64,000 nt of DNA from Paramecium primaurelia (GCA_905182975.1 CAJJDM010000064.1:137143-201142), one strand, 5' to 3'. Shown: positions 21,312 to 33,688, counted from the first letter of the stretch. The notes: generated from the sequence alone by a model not told the origin. Program-made: numbers and translations.

Positions 21312-23964
21312 ATGGGTAATGCATGCCGTTGTTAATAATTCACAAATGAAAATTTAGAGTTGACTTAAGGAAAAGGAGTAGTAGTTAATAAAAAAGGAGA
21401 TACTATCACAATTCCTTAATAAAATGGTACAACAATATCAAAAAAAACTACTCAAAAATAGATTGATGATGAAGGTGAGGATGATGAATAACCATAAGAT
21501 TTATAATAAATAGAAGTATCAATTCTATTTATAAACTTATTAGCTTAAAAGAGGAGATCGAAAAAAATAAGCTAAGATAAATGCAGTATCAGATACTGTA
21601 GAAATATTTGAAAATATTCTTAAAGTTGAGAAACGAAAATCTCCATTTGATTATCAATTAATGTTAAATGCTTTTAATGATCATTTCATATTCAAATCAG
21701 TGCCTTAAAGTGATATTGAATATGTAGTTGAATAAATGTTCTATTGTACTGTTCCAGATGGTTAATTCGTATTCAAATAAGGAGATAAAGCATCTTCTTA
21801 TTTTCTTATTGAAAGGGGTTAATGTTAAATTATTATCAATGGAGAATTGAAGAAAACCTTAAAGAGTGGAGATGCTTTTGGTGAATTAGCAATGTTATAT
21901 AATGCTCCTAGAAGTGCAAGTGTTAAAGCAGTTGGAGGTATTATTAATTAATTTAATTATTTTTAGATTGTGCTTTTTGGGCTATTGATAGAAACACTTT
22001 TAGAAAAGTAGTAGAGTAATAAAATCAAAGAAATTATGATGAAAATCGTGAATTTATGAAAAAAGTGGAATTTTTTTGTATTTATTTTAATAATATTTAT
22101 TATAGCCTTCTTAACTGAAGAACAAAGAGATGCTATATGTAATGTTCTTATTACTTTGTTATTTAAAAAAGGAGAAATTATAGTATCAGAAGGTGATGTG
22201 GCTAATTCATTTTATATCATTAAAAAAGGAAAGGTATCAATTATTAAAGGAGACAAAGAAGTGACTTAGATGAATGCAGGAGAATCATTTGGAGAAGCTG
22301 CATTATATCAAAGTTGCTAGAGAGCTGCTACTGTTAAGGCTGCTGATGAAGAGGTTAGATGTCTTTCATTATCAAAAGATGATATATAAAAAATATTAGG
22401 TTAAAAAATTTAAACAGTTAAATATATTAACACATAGAAATGGGCATTACAACAAAATCCAATTTTAGGGAAATTAACATCAATATAAATTGAAAAGATA
22501 ATTTAGAATGTGAGATAAGTACATTATGAGAAAAATGAAATTGTTTTAAAGGTTGGACAACAATGTCTAAAGGTTTATATAGTTTTAGAAGGTGAAATAG
22601 CAACAGTAACAAATTATTTCGTAACTATAAGATATTTAGATTCCTTCAAACAAATATGTATTCGGTAAAGGCAAAGTTTTTGGTGATCAATTCTTGAAGT
22701 CATCTAATATAGATAATAAAATGGCAGAGAGTTTACAAGTTAAATCAAATGAAGCCATTATTGCAGAATTTGAAATCAAAATGTTTATGTAAATGATTGG
22801 AGGTAGTGTTGAATAAATGATATAAAAAAATGAAAATTCTCATGAACAAAAATATCTTAATCGTCCTAGTGCTTTATTAAAAAAAGATTATTCCAATATT
22901 ACATTAGATAAACTTATTTGTATTAAGAAATTAGGATAAGGTTAATTTGGGAATGTATATTTGGTAAGAACCAATTAAGAAGATAAACTCTATGCATTAA
23001 AATGTATAAGTAAAGCATAAATTGTGGAATAGCATTTAGAAAGACATTTAGCTGTATTCTTCTATTATTATTATTTAGTAAGAGAAATAAGTGCTTTCAA
23101 CAATTAATTTCCCATTTTTAATGCAATTCTACAAAAGCATGAAAGATTAAAATTATATTTATTTTTTGATTGAGTTTATTAAGGGAATGGAATTATTCGA
23201 TGCTATTAGAGAAATAGGATTATTGAATGTGACAGATTCTCAATTTTATATAGGATCATTATTGATTTGTGTTGAATATTTGCATAAATTACAAATCATA
23301 TATAGAGATATTAAACCTGAAAATATTATGGTTGATGAAAAGGTATATATTATATATAATATATATAGGGTTATTTAAGGATGATTGATATGGGTACTGC
23401 TAAATTCTTAAATTAAAAATCTATTAGAACTTACACAATCATAGGAACTCCTCATTATATGGCACCAGAAATTATTACAGGAAAAGGATACACTTTTACT
23501 GTTGATTTATGGTCAATTGGTGTTTGTTTATATGAATTTATGTGTGGAGGTGTTCCTTATGCTGAAGATGCAGATGATCCATATGAGATTTATGAAGAAA
23601 TCTAAAAGAAATCCTTAATTTATCCACCTTTCATGAAAGATAAGAAAGCCAAAAAATTTATAGAATAATTATTATCTAAAACCCCAGAAGTTCGTTTAGG
23701 GGGAAGTTATGCTGCATTAAAGGCAAATAATTGGTTCGACAAATTCGATTGGGTACTATTGATATATATATAACTTATAAGGATAAACTCATGGACAAAG
23801 AGCTTAAACCTCCTTTTATACCAAAGAAAACTAGAATGATTTAAGATAAAGAAATACAGAGTGCTCTTGCAAATGGAAAATTAGCATCAAAAGAAATTAA
23901 TTAAGTTGGTTTAACCTATAAAAAGGAGAAAGCTAGAGATCCTAATTGGGACACAAATTATTGA
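21312..23964 (+). CDS. cGMP-dependent protein kinase (PKG)-like, three nucleotide-binding domains
   Basis: Starts MGNACRC, fitting N-myristoylation and palmitoylation at a membrane. Cyclic-nucleotide domain A shows FGELAMLYNAPRSASVKA (phosphate cassette with Arg); domain B shows FGEAALYQSCQRAATVKA (also with Arg); a third, degenerate domain follows (VYIVLEGEIATV ... VFGDQFLKSS). The AGC-type kinase domain has LGQGQFGNVYLV, YALKCISK, YRDIKPENIM, then MIDMGTAKFL where DFG is expected, GTPHYMAPEIITGKGY and WSIGVCLYEFMCGGVPY, ending in a basic C-terminal tail ...DPNWDTNY. Several 24-30-nt introns are needed (e.g. 23343..23366). Three-cNMP-domain PKGs are known in ciliates and apicomplexans. Confidence 0.9.
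23343..23366 (+). other. 24-nt intron inside the PKG-like kinase domain
   Basis: GTATATATTATA...ATATAG, 24 nt. Removing it joins ...IMVDEK to GYLRMIDMG, keeping the catalytic loop in phase with the metal-binding loop. A good anchor for intron size in this genome. Confidence 0.85.
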
Positions 23965-24220
23965 GATATTAAATAAAATACTAAAAAAATTATTTTTAAT
24001 TTTTCATTTAAATTATTAAGAATTCTATAATTTGTATTATAATATTAAGATAATTATAGAAATAAGATATAATTATAAATGAATAAAAATATATTTACTT
24101 ATTATTCAATTATTTTATTAGAATTAATTAATAATAATAATCAATAACACAACAATTTAGAGTAGATTATATATTGATAAAATTTAATAAATAATTAAAT
24201 TTATATATATATTTTAATTT

Positions 24221-24932
24221 ATGAATTAACCTTATCTTCATCCGGCAAATCAAATTATTTAAGATTCAGCACCCAAAGAAACTTTGTATGTAACTGGATT
24301 GAATGATAAGATTAAACTTGAGGATTTGAAATTTGTTTTGTACATACTTTTTTCATAATTTGGAGAAGTTCTTTAAATGGTTATGAAGAAAACACAAAAA
24401 TTAAGAGGATAAGCATTTATTGTATTTTAAAATATTACATATGCTACAAATGCTAAAGCAGCTTTATCAGGTATGATAGTTTATGATAAACCATTGGTAT
24501 CTATTCCTGATATTTTAGATTATTGAATTTGCATATAAGAAAAGTGTTATTTTTGATAGAATTGAAGGCAAATTTTATTATAAATAAAAACAACATAAAG
24601 AATTGTAACCTAATTTGCCAAATGAATTGATGAAAGAAAAGAAATAAAAAAAATTTGAAGAGAAAATACAAAATAATAATAGCAATTTAAATTAGGGAGA
24701 AATCAATAATGTCTTATTGATAGAATCATTACCTCCTTTTGTTACAGAAATCATGTTATCAGAATTATTTAGGTAATACCCTGGTTATTCACTGATTAAG
24801 TTGATACCTGCTAGAGGCTTAGCATTTGTTGAATATTAGAATGATGATTAAGCAACAGTTGCATTAAAAGGTTTGAGTAATTTTAAAATCACACCTGAAT
24901 GTCAATTAAAAGTAAAATATGCCAAAAAGTGA
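24221..24932 (+). CDS. U1A/U2B''-type spliceosomal RRM protein
   Basis: About 225 residues with two RRMs and a Lys-rich linker, the layout of U1A and U2B'' snRNP proteins. RRM1: ETLYVTGLNDKIKLEDLK (RNP2), LFSQFGEVLQMVMKK, LRGQAFIVFQNITYATNAKA (RNP1 with the family's 'RGQAFVxF'), then, after a 22-nt intron, EFAYKKS (family: YAKxxSD). RRM2: NVLLIESLPPFVTEIMLSEL and LIPARGLAFVEYQNDDQA, ending KITPECQLKVKYAKK, which strongly matches U1A/U2B'' C-termini. It would bind a stem-loop of U1 or U2 snRNA. Which of the two cannot be told from the sequence alone. Confidence 0.87.
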
Positions 24933-25025
24933 AAGAGTATACAAATAACATTATTTTTTATAACCTTTTTATTCATTTTATGCTTATACTAATAAAATTT
25001 TCAAATTAAACTTATTTTATATCAA

Positions 25026-26269
25026 TCAGTACTCAATCTTTTTATCATAATTTGCTAATGCAATCATAAATGCTTATAAAGGAGAAAAAGGTTTTTAAAA
25101 ATCCAAATTGAATTTTCCATCATTTTCTTTTCCTAATTAAACATATATCTATTCAGGTTATTCATTAATTTAAATTAACTAAAAGTTTTTTATTGATGAG
25201 ACTTTGACTCTATCATAAAAATTTAAAGTAAAACTCTTAGTTTTTTCATTCCATTTTGGTTTTCTATTCATAAAAATATGAGAATCATCTGAAGGGAATC
25301 GAAACTAAAATATTATAATTTTAAAATATACTTCTTATTATCTAGGTTCTGTAGGTTTTGAGGAAGTAATGAATTTCAATTAACCTAAAGTATTACGTAC
25401 AGGTAATTTATTTCTTTTAGGATTATTACCATTATCATAAAAGAAATAATCATATTTTTATTTACAACTAATTTATCCAATAAAATAAGAAGATTTTCTT
25501 TATATTTTATCTTTATTCATGCTAATTATAAATTTATGAGATGATTTCTTGGCTGCTAAAAAGATTTTGCCATTTTTTTCTAAATAAAATTTAGGTTTCA
25601 ATTTATTTAAACCAGATGTATTAATTATTAGAGAACACTAAACAATTCCATTTTCATTTAATGATGAAGTAAGAAATTCTTTGATACATTAAAATTCAAG
25701 AGTTTTATTGACTAATGGATATGCTGAAACTACAGAAGCATTTGAGATTACTGAATTTTAAAGAGAAGGTCCTACTTATTCTATTTTTTTTGGACTCTCT
25801 TCAGCATTTATTTCTTATCGATCCTCTATTGGAGATTATCTTTTTTATTTGTTCAAATCATTCTATTCTTAATATTCAATTCTTTCTTAATCTTCTTTTT
25901 CTGCTATTTCTTAGAACTAAATTACTGAACCAAAGTCATCCTCCTCACTTTCTTCTGATTTATGCTTAATTTAATCGTCCTAATCAAAGGGAATAGTATT
26001 TTCAACTTTCATCTAAAATTGTTTGTCACAACTTAATTACCTAATTTATGTCAATTTTTTTATCATCTTGATAGTAGGCTTGATTTTATCCTAGATTTTT
26101 ATGAAACTATTAATTCTTAATCATTTTTGGAGGACTTGATGGACGTTGATCTTCAATTTAAATTTTTGGAGTAATAGCCTACTTACATAAGAAAATAAAG
26201 AACATTGCTAGCATAATCTTCAAAGTTTATTACATCCATTCCCTCATTATTATCATTCTCGTTGTACAT
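25026..26269 (-). CDS. Tubby-like protein (TULP family)
   Basis: About 390 residues with a disordered acidic, Gln-rich N-terminal third and a C-terminal Tubby domain. Diagnostic segments are QCSLIINTSGLNKLKPKFYL, FLAAKKSSHKFIISMNKD, SSYFIGQISCKQKYDYFFYD with NGNNPKRNKLP, then RKPKWNEKTKSFTLNFYDRV, KVSSIKNFQLIQI and QPEQIYVQLGKENDGKFNLD (family: PxWNdxxxxYvLNFxGRVxxaSvKNFQLV...vQFGr...FxmDyxyPlxalQAFxI), ending PFSPLQAFMIALANYDKKIEY. Tubby domains bind PI(4,5)P2 and link membrane cargo to ciliary transport. A small intron near the N-terminus is likely. Starts 31 bp downstream of the PAP2 gene stop on the same strand. Confidence 0.9.
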
Positions 26270-26300
26270 ATTTAAAATATTAAAAATAAGTAATTATAAT

Positions 26301-27212
26301 TCAATGCTTTTCTGTATCTAAATCAGGTATTTTAGTTTAGACTGTAGAAGATTATGAAATCTTAACACTCGAGCATTTAGTAGATATCCAATATAATATA
26401 TGATCAATTTTCACTTCCCAATAACAAACTAAGTTATAAAAATAATGTGCATAAATATATCCAGCAGGTACCTATAATAATTTTTATTAAAATTACATCA
26501 ATTATATAATGAATTCTAAAAGAAATAACAATAAAAGCTTAAAAGAAAGATGATATAAAAAAAAATAAAGCAAACCATTTCTTTCCTAATTTCCTCATTT
26601 CCAAAGCACAAATAACCAAAAATCCAACATGACCCTAAAATTATGAATAAATTCTTACAGAATAAAAAAAGTCTGAATAATTTCCATATTTTACAACAAA
26701 GGTTGGTACTCCTGGATCCTACCAGTAGTAATTATTAGCAAACTGTAATTTAAAAATATTCAAATGAATTGCCCTGATACCATAGAATATGATTAAAGCT
26801 GCAAACAGTCTGAAATTTCTCACATAAAATACCCAATAGAGACTAACATAGAAAAATGCAAAATCTAAAATGAGGCCAGATATCACTTACATAAGAGAAG
26901 CAAACCTAAATACAATTTAAAATTAAATATGTACCATGTATGAGAATGATATAATTAGTTGATTCCATCTGTTAAATTGTGACCTATATCAAATATGCCT
27001 TTGATGTCATCTTAAGGTGTACCCAAAATTTCACCAATTTAAGTGATCACAATATAACTGAAAAAAATGAAAATTCTAAAACGAAAGTTGTAGCAAGGAT
27101 TATCAGGGACAGCACTTTATCTATGATCAAATTTTAAAGAGGACTCTAATTTTTGAACTTCACATCCATGATAAATTGACAAATCTTATTATTATTTATT
27201 TGAGATATGCAT
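26301..27212 (-). CDS. PAP2/sphingomyelin-synthase-like phosphotransferase, membrane protein
   Basis: About 280 residues with around six membrane segments. The active-site blocks of lipid phosphatase/phosphotransferase (LPT) enzymes are present: DPGVPTFVVKYGNYSDFFY, then after a short intron SGHVGFLVICALEMRKLGKK (the SGH motif) and FRIHYIIDV followed by AGYIYAHYFYN (the HYTxDV motif; histidine and aspartate kept). The SGHV...LxMRxL stretch also resembles plant PDCT (phosphatidylcholine:diacylglycerol cholinephosphotransferase). So it may transfer a phospho-head group between lipids in the ER/Golgi. Substrate cannot be fixed from sequence. Introns of about 25 nt interrupt it near 26915, 26650 and 26480. 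Confidence 0.72.
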
Positions 27213-27388
27213 TTTAATAATATTATTTATTAAATTAATTATCCTTTAATAAGTATGGTATTTATATTGTAATTTAAATTTTTATTTAAAATTAAAGTAA
27301 TTGATTTTAATTCATTATTACTCTTCCCCATTAGAATTATCTATAATAAAATTGTATATCTATATAATTATATATATATATATAATAT

Positions 27389-30315
27389 TCATTCTCTGAT
27401 TCCTAAGGCGATTTACAACTTATCTACTAGAATAGCTCCACCAATATCAATTGCTGCACTATACAAATCAGCAATCTCTAATTTCATTTTGACTAAGGAT
27501 TACGCCTATTTTTCAATCTTTTCTTCTAATTCATTTACTTAATTCTTATATTTATTCTCTATCTAAGAATTGGCTAATAAAGCTCTTTCCAAAATAGTCT
27601 GGTACTCTTTTGACATCTTGAATCTTTCATCTATTAAATTTTAATTTTGATCTTCTATTTTAACAACCTCATTTCCTTTATTACTATTAATATTTGCATC
27701 TTCCAATTATTAGAAAGCCAAAGATTCTCTATGACTAACTAATATACTTGTTCTGATTTAAGCAATACTATTTCTTTAAATAGTTTTATCTAATCTCTAT
27801 ATTTATAAATCAGATAATTAAAATTCTAATTCTGCTATTTTTTGCTCATAAGTTTAAATTTTATCTTTACAATTACATTATTATTATTTTTCATCAGCAC
27901 TCTTTGTTTTAGGTAACTCACCTTTTAAAACTTTTCCTTAATCTTCCTTTAAAGATTTAATTTAAAGTTGTAGTTCTGATCTAAGCTTTTTTTCTTTCTC
28001 ATATGCTTATTTCATTTATGTATTTTATAACTTATACTAATCAAGAGTTTATGATAATGCTTCTTCCATTTAAATATTATATTGTTCAAGTTCAGAAATA
28101 AGTTCCTGTTCTTTTTGAAGTTCTTAATTTTTTTCTTTTAATGCTTTTTATTACTCAGCTATTTTGGCTTATAATAAAACTTTTTCCTACATAGACTCTG
28201 CTAATTACTGTTTACATTTTGCTAAATTTGTTCTCATACTAGCAAGTTAGACTTTTGCTTCTTCTGATTATTTTTAAGTCTCAAATTCCTGTATTTTTTA
28301 TTGATCTATCTATTATTGAAGAATTCTCATTTGTTCATTCTTTCTATAATAATTATGTAATATATTATACTATTCCAATGTTTCATTAAGCTTTAAGATT
28401 TCATCATTCTAGGGATACGTTTACTATTGAAATTTCGAATCAGAACACTCCATATTTAATATTATATTACTTATTAACTTTATTCCAATTTCAATTTATA
28501 TTAACAAACTTCTAATTCTTATTCTAATTATTGTACTCTAGACTCAAAATGTTATTGAGTAAGTTAATAATTCTGAAGCTTTCTTTAGATGGCTCTTCTG
28601 AGTAATAATAGTGGTTCTATTAGTTCTTTTTGATCCTCTAAGAAGCTTGGCACATCTTCAACTGATCTCTATAAGTATTAGACTTCATTATTGTAATCGC
28701 TAAGTTCTTTTAGATTACTTTCATATTTGGTTTACCATATTTATATTTAATTTTTTAATCTATTTATTTATTATTCTGATTTAGATTTAACATTTCTTTC
28801 ATCTAGTTATTTTTCTGATGAAATAATTTAAGTCATTGATTCATGATTTTATCTATTAGAATCAAATTCTTTTCTAAAAGATTCATCCATTTTTTATTAT
28901 AAATTTTGAACAATTTCATCTTTTTTTGTCAATTCTGATTCATATTATTATTTTAAATTATCAAACTCTTATTATTTAAGTTTTAAGGCTGATTACAATT
29001 AATCAATTAAGTTATCATTTTCATTAACATTGATAGGTTATTACTAAATTAAAAATCACAAATATTACATCTACATTTTTTAGATTGATAGCTATTTATT
29101 CATTTAATTGATTCTCTAATTGTTAATTTCTTTATTGTAATGCAGAAATAGTTCCAGATGTTAAGTTTTTCATATTTTAAATTTATTCATTTTTTTCTTT
29201 GATTTAATTTTGCAATGTCTCAATTTCTTAATTAAATTAATGAATTTGTTGGTTTAAAGACTCAGTTAATTATTTTAATTCTTCTTTTTCATAGTTTATT
29301 TTTTGTAAATCTAATATATTTTATTCATCATTTTATTCTGATTATTAATAATTAACTGATTTTGATTTAGGATCAAGTTGTTATATTTTTTTATTAAGTT
29401 TAGATAATTCTTCATTTTATTTTTCAATAGTAAGTCTTTATGCTTATAATTACTAATTAATTTATTAATTATCATCCTAAATTAATTAATTTTTCTTTTC
29501 CTAATCCTTTAATTATTATTCATATTTTTTTATCATATCTTAATGGATTTCTTGTTCAACCATTTCTTTAATTTTACTCTCAAGTTATTATATGTATAAA
29601 TTTTATTCATTAATTTTGATATCTTTATTTATTAATTACTAGCTCTCATTTTCTAGTGTCTTTTATTTAATTCCAGAATCATCTAATTTTTTTTCAGGTT
29701 ATATAATTTACTCTGTTGTCTGTTATTAATTGTTATTAGTAAATGATTTTGGACCAGGAGTGATAACAGAAACTTATGAGAAATCTAAAGATTAATCATT
29801 TGTTTCAACACTATTGTAATTTGTATATAATACTCATTCTCTAATTCAGCAATTCTAGTAATCTTAAAGTTAATCAATAATTTTGCTTTTTTATCAGGAC
29901 ACTTGTCTAACGCTAATGCTTCTTAAAATTCTAAGTTGAATCTTAAAACAAATCTATTGTACCTACGTTTTATTAATTCAAATATTAGGAGAAGTCAAGA
30001 TTATGAAAACCAGCACTTTTCTATCCTTTTTCTGTCACTAATATAACAACTAATTAGACTCTATTTTCTTCTTAATTTCCATTCTATGATAGAGCAGTAT
30101 TTATATTAAATTGTAGAATTTCATTGATTACAGCTATTCCTTATTGTAATTCATAGTTTTACTAAGTTTCAAACTTTTAAGAACCTAAAAAAATAACTAA
30201 AAAATTATGGAATACCTTTTTTAATGACAACTTAAATCTTGCATGGAAAATGTACTAATAATTAAACATTCAAGATAGTGGCTTAGACTAAGAACTTATA
30301 TCCTCCTCTATTCAT
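27389..30315 (-). CDS. NT-C2 domain protein with very long coiled coil
   Basis: Starts MNRGGYKFLVQATILNVQLL. The first ~150 residues match an N-terminal C2 (EEIG1/EHBP1) domain: LVHFPCKIQVVIKKGSQKF, EILQFNINTALSQNG, QLVVILVTEKGQKSAGFHNL and TIDLFQDSTQNFQEA... (family: 'LxFxLxExxKxxxxxGxxxLNLAEY'). A 23-nt intron then links to an acidic linker and about 750 residues of heptad-like Leu/Gln/Glu/Lys coiled coil ending ADLYSAAIDIGGAILVDKLQ-ALGIRE. NT-C2 domains attach coiled-coil proteins to membranes or the cytoskeleton. I did not trace every exon, so a gene boundary inside the coiled coil cannot be fully excluded. Confidence 0.72.
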
Positions 30316-30569
30316 TAATATATAATATAACAAAAAAAATTACAAAATTATTTAGCAACAATAATTTTATTATTATTTAATAAGAATTATGCTAAGTTAT
30401 TTTACCTAATAATAAGAAAATATTAATCCTATTACAAAACAAGACTATATTAGATATGAGTATATACATAATATATATATTATTAAATGGTCGAAGTTAA
30501 CAATTAAAATAACCGTTTTATTATGACAATTACAATTAATAAGTCTTCTATGCAATTATTTATTAATTA

Positions 30570-31346
30570 TCAATGCTTTAGATTACCAATATAATCTTAT
30601 TCCAAAAAAGCATGTCCATTAACCCAAGAATGAAATTGATTAAATAATTTTGTACAATCTTTACCTGCTCCCAACATTAATTTCTCAACTCCCCCAGGAT
30701 GATAATCCATATATAATGTAATATCATATACTTTTCCATTTAAAACTGTCCAAACATCTCCAGGTTTATTATGTTTTGAAACTTCCTCAGCAGTATAATT
30801 TCTAAAAGCAGGCCTATTCTTTCTTGGCTATTAAACATACAACATTTGTCCTCCTTTTACTTAAACCTTTTCTCTCTTTGCCACTTCTTCCTATGGGAGT
30901 AATGGAGCTATGAATTTACTCTCTGCAAAATTAGGTTTGCTTGACAAAAACACCCCTGTGCTTTAATTAAAAGATGATAGCATTTTATTTATTTGTTCGA
31001 ATGTGATTTCTGTTGATTCAGTTTTACGTCCATTTCTATACTTTTCTTTACAAATCTTTCCATCTTTAGGTTCATATGTATATCTGACCTCTTTTTAAGA
31101 ATTGGAATCCATAGAATTTTTTACTCCTGGAACAAATAAATATACAAAACGATTAGCTATACACTCTTCTAATGTAAGTTTTTGCATCTTTTGAGATTGT
31201 AACAAAATTTTATCTGTCATTTAGAATTTTTTATAGTCCATAATGATATAATTTAGGATTACAAGAAGCTCCTCTTTCGTTGCATTTAGATGTAAGATTT
31301 CATCTATTCTATCATCTGTAATAATTGAAGTTATCTTATCTTCCAT
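30570..31346 (-). CDS. Cytochrome b5-domain protein (soluble)
   Basis: About 259 residues in one exon. The N-terminal half is helical and unrecognised (MEDKITSIITDDRIDEILHL). The C-terminal third is a cytochrome b5 fold: RNYTAEEVSKHNKPGDVWTV, LNGKVYDITLYMDYHPGGVE with the heme-ligand motif HPGG, LGAGKDCTKLFNQFHSWVNG with the second heme histidine, and the ending QDYIGNLKH. The wording 'HPGG...L..GAGKD.T.LF...H.WVN' is closest to the b5 domain of NCB5OR/CYB5R4 and CYB5D-type proteins, but no reductase domain follows. No membrane anchor. Probable electron carrier. Confidence 0.85.
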
Positions 31347-32322
31347 AAGTAAATTGCAATCTTAAATAAAATATTTATTTTAGAATTTGAGAAATAATTC
31401 TTAATTTTAATTTATTTGTTTTGTAAATCTAAATAAATATTATCATTTAATACTACCTATTTTTTTGACTTAAATTATTCTATAAGGTTATTTTAGATTA
31501 TATAAAGAAATTTCATATAATTTTCAATTATTAGATTATGTTAAAGAATAATTTAAGAAGAAAATAATATGAAAGAAATGGAATTATATTTATATTAAAA
31601 TTAATAAATAAATAACATAAAATAACACATAAAACTAAAAATTAATTTCTTTTCTAATTGTTTAACTTTGTTTGTGTTCTAATTATCATTTTATTAATTC
31701 TTAATATGATTATCTAGTCGGGAATTAAAGAAACTAAAATTATGGAATTATTTAGAGATAAAGATAAAAAAGCAATAGAAGATTACTGATAACTCAATTG
31801 ATTGAAAAATGTATTCAATTAAGAGTGATTAAGTATAATATTGTAATAATATTTCACTTTTCTAGGTTAAAATTGTTTTAAATATATCTATAAAATAATC
31901 ATTAACTTATATTTTAAGAAATCCAAAAAAGTAGTAATATAAAATAATTAATTTCTAATTTAAAAGAAAGAATTTATAAAATTGATATGTTTAAATTACA
32001 AAAATGATTGCTAAGGGAAGTAATTAAATTTTTTTTTTAATAATACTTAATAAGTAATAAATCTAATTATCTATATATTTAAGTAACTTATTCATTTCCT
32101 TTTAAAACTTATTGAAATAAATCTCAAAGTGAGTTTGAGATTTTTATTTCAATTTGTTTATTTCTTATCTAAGATTAAAGAACAAAATTATAAGATAAAA
32201 TTTTTGAAATATTGAAGTTAAGTGCCCATAATATTTGAGATATATTATAAATAAATAGTGAAAAATAATGTTGATTGAATTACTCTGTATAAATTGTATG
32301 AACTATAATTAATATTAACATT
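31347..32322. other. AT-rich intergenic region
   Basis: Nearly 1 kb between the cytochrome b5 gene (minus) and the tRNA. Only short open frames are present, e.g. a 15-codon stretch at about 31742 (MELFRDKDKKAIED). A TTGAAATAAATCTCAAAGTGAGTTTGAGATTTTTATTTCAA inverted pair near 32111..32152 could form a hairpin, perhaps a transcript end. Nothing else supported. Confidence 0.5.
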
Positions 32323-32394
32323 TCCGGTATAGTCTAGTGGTTAGGATATCAGGTTTTCACCCTGGGGACCCGGGTTCAATCCCCGGTATCGGAA
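32323..32394 (+). tRNA. tRNA-Glu (anticodon TTC)
   Basis: A 72-nt cloverleaf. The acceptor stem TCCGGTA pairs with TATCGGA and is followed by discriminator A. The D-arm region reads GTCTAGTGGTTAG and doubles as the A box; the anticodon loop TTTTCAC gives anticodon TTC (Glu, reads GAA/GAG). The T-arm GGGTTCAATCC supplies the B box. No intron, no encoded CCA, as expected for a nuclear gene. The anticodon is for a standard codon, not one of the glutamine TAA/TAG suppressor-type tRNAs that this code also needs. Confidence 0.95.
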
Positions 32395-32397
32395 AAA

Positions 32398-32404
32398 TTT
32401 TTTT
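32398..32404 (+). terminator. RNA polymerase III terminator (T-run)
   Basis: Seven T residues a few bases after the tRNA 3' end, the normal stop for polymerase III. Confidence 0.8.
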
Positions 32405-32498
32405 GTTAAAAAAATAAATTAATCGTTTTTTCTAATCTGAAATTGTTTGAAGCATTATTTTGTATATGAATATTTAATGGAGATTTTACAATAAATAA

Positions 32499-33663
32499 TC
32501 AAGCAATATTCACAAAAAAATTTTTAAATTTATTATTGACTATTCCTTTAATCTTTTATCTAATTTCTCTCTTTTTTGAACCTTCTGCCATAATTATAGC
32601 ATTATAGTCAGCTCCATGATTCCAAATATATATATCACTATTGAATTCTGATAGCAATTATCGTATTCCTGTGAATTTCTCATTTGTTGCCAAGAGTAAT
32701 GCTTAAATAGAAATTTTGACCAATGGTGATAATTGAATCTAAAGTTAAATAAATATTATATACAATAATAATGATTGTGTTGGTCATTGCAATAATTGTA
32801 CCTATGGCTGCATAAGACAAAGTGTTATCAAGCATACATTCTAGAAATGTACCTATATTAAATAGTAATTCACATAAAAATAACATAGTTATAGCATGCA
32901 TATTCAAATAATGAGTGTAATAATATTTAGATGGATTTGAACCTATTAAATCTTTATAGTTATGTATAAATTATTGAATTTATTCTTTGTCATTAATGAA
33001 ATTTGATTGTATGTATTCTACAAATAAGAAGATTCCTGCAAATGACAAGACTATTCTCAATGAAGCATAATACAATTCATTTTTTTAATTTTATTCATGT
33101 TCATCAAATACATGATTAATAACATGAAGATCTTCTAGAATTTCATGTGCATTTCTTGATATTTGAAACATAGTTAATATTGATACATGAATGCATAATG
33201 TGAAAGAAGATAAATATTCTAATCTTTACATTCCAAAGGGAAATGTTTTTGTTGGTTAAAATGTTTTTGCTTTGATACCACAATAAATAGCAAACACAAT
33301 TACGATTGCATTTAATATACAATCAAAGCTTTCTTCTGTCAAATGTACACTTGAACTTGTTAATCCTGAATAAAAAGCTTAAACAGCAAGAGCAATGTAT
33401 AAAAATGCTATTATTATAGCTTATTTATAATCAGAACTTCCAAATATGAATTTAATAAATTTTGTATCTTGACTTTATTCTAATTCAGGTACAAAATGAT
33501 CATCATGATGATGATGATGATCGTGGTGATCATGATGATCGTGATCATGTTCACAAAGATTATGATCATGATTATGAATATGATGATCCTTATTAGTATG
33601 GGTATCACAGCTTATATTATGTTCTCCATAATCACAAAATGTTAATGATTATTATTCTGACAT
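32499..33663 (-). CDS. Cation diffusion facilitator (ZnT-type) transporter
   Basis: About 380 residues. The N-terminus is extremely His/Asp-rich (HDHHDHHDHHHHHHDD from GATGATGATCAT repeats at 33490..33560), a metal-binding tail. Membrane segments follow: QAIIIAFLYIALAVQAFYSG, ESFDCILNAIVIVFAIYCGI (the second CDF helix, with Asp but a changed HxxxD partner), FPFGMQRLEYLSSF (family: YPYGxxRxExL), then HYLNMHAITMLFLCELLFNI (family: HxxxD variant region) and two more helices. A 19-nt intron (GTCAAAATTTC...TTAAG) links to the cytosolic C-terminal domain ending NHGADYNAIIMAEGSKKREI. Exports zinc or a similar ion from cytosol into an organelle or outside. The divergent GH31 gene starts 25 bp away. 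Confidence 0.82.
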
Positions 33664-33688
33664 TTAATTAAATAAATAATAATATTTG

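Noticed and set aside
32323..32394. Suppressor-type tRNA reading TAA or TAG
   Set aside because: The anticodon loop is TTTTCAC, giving TTC (Glu), not TTA or CTA.
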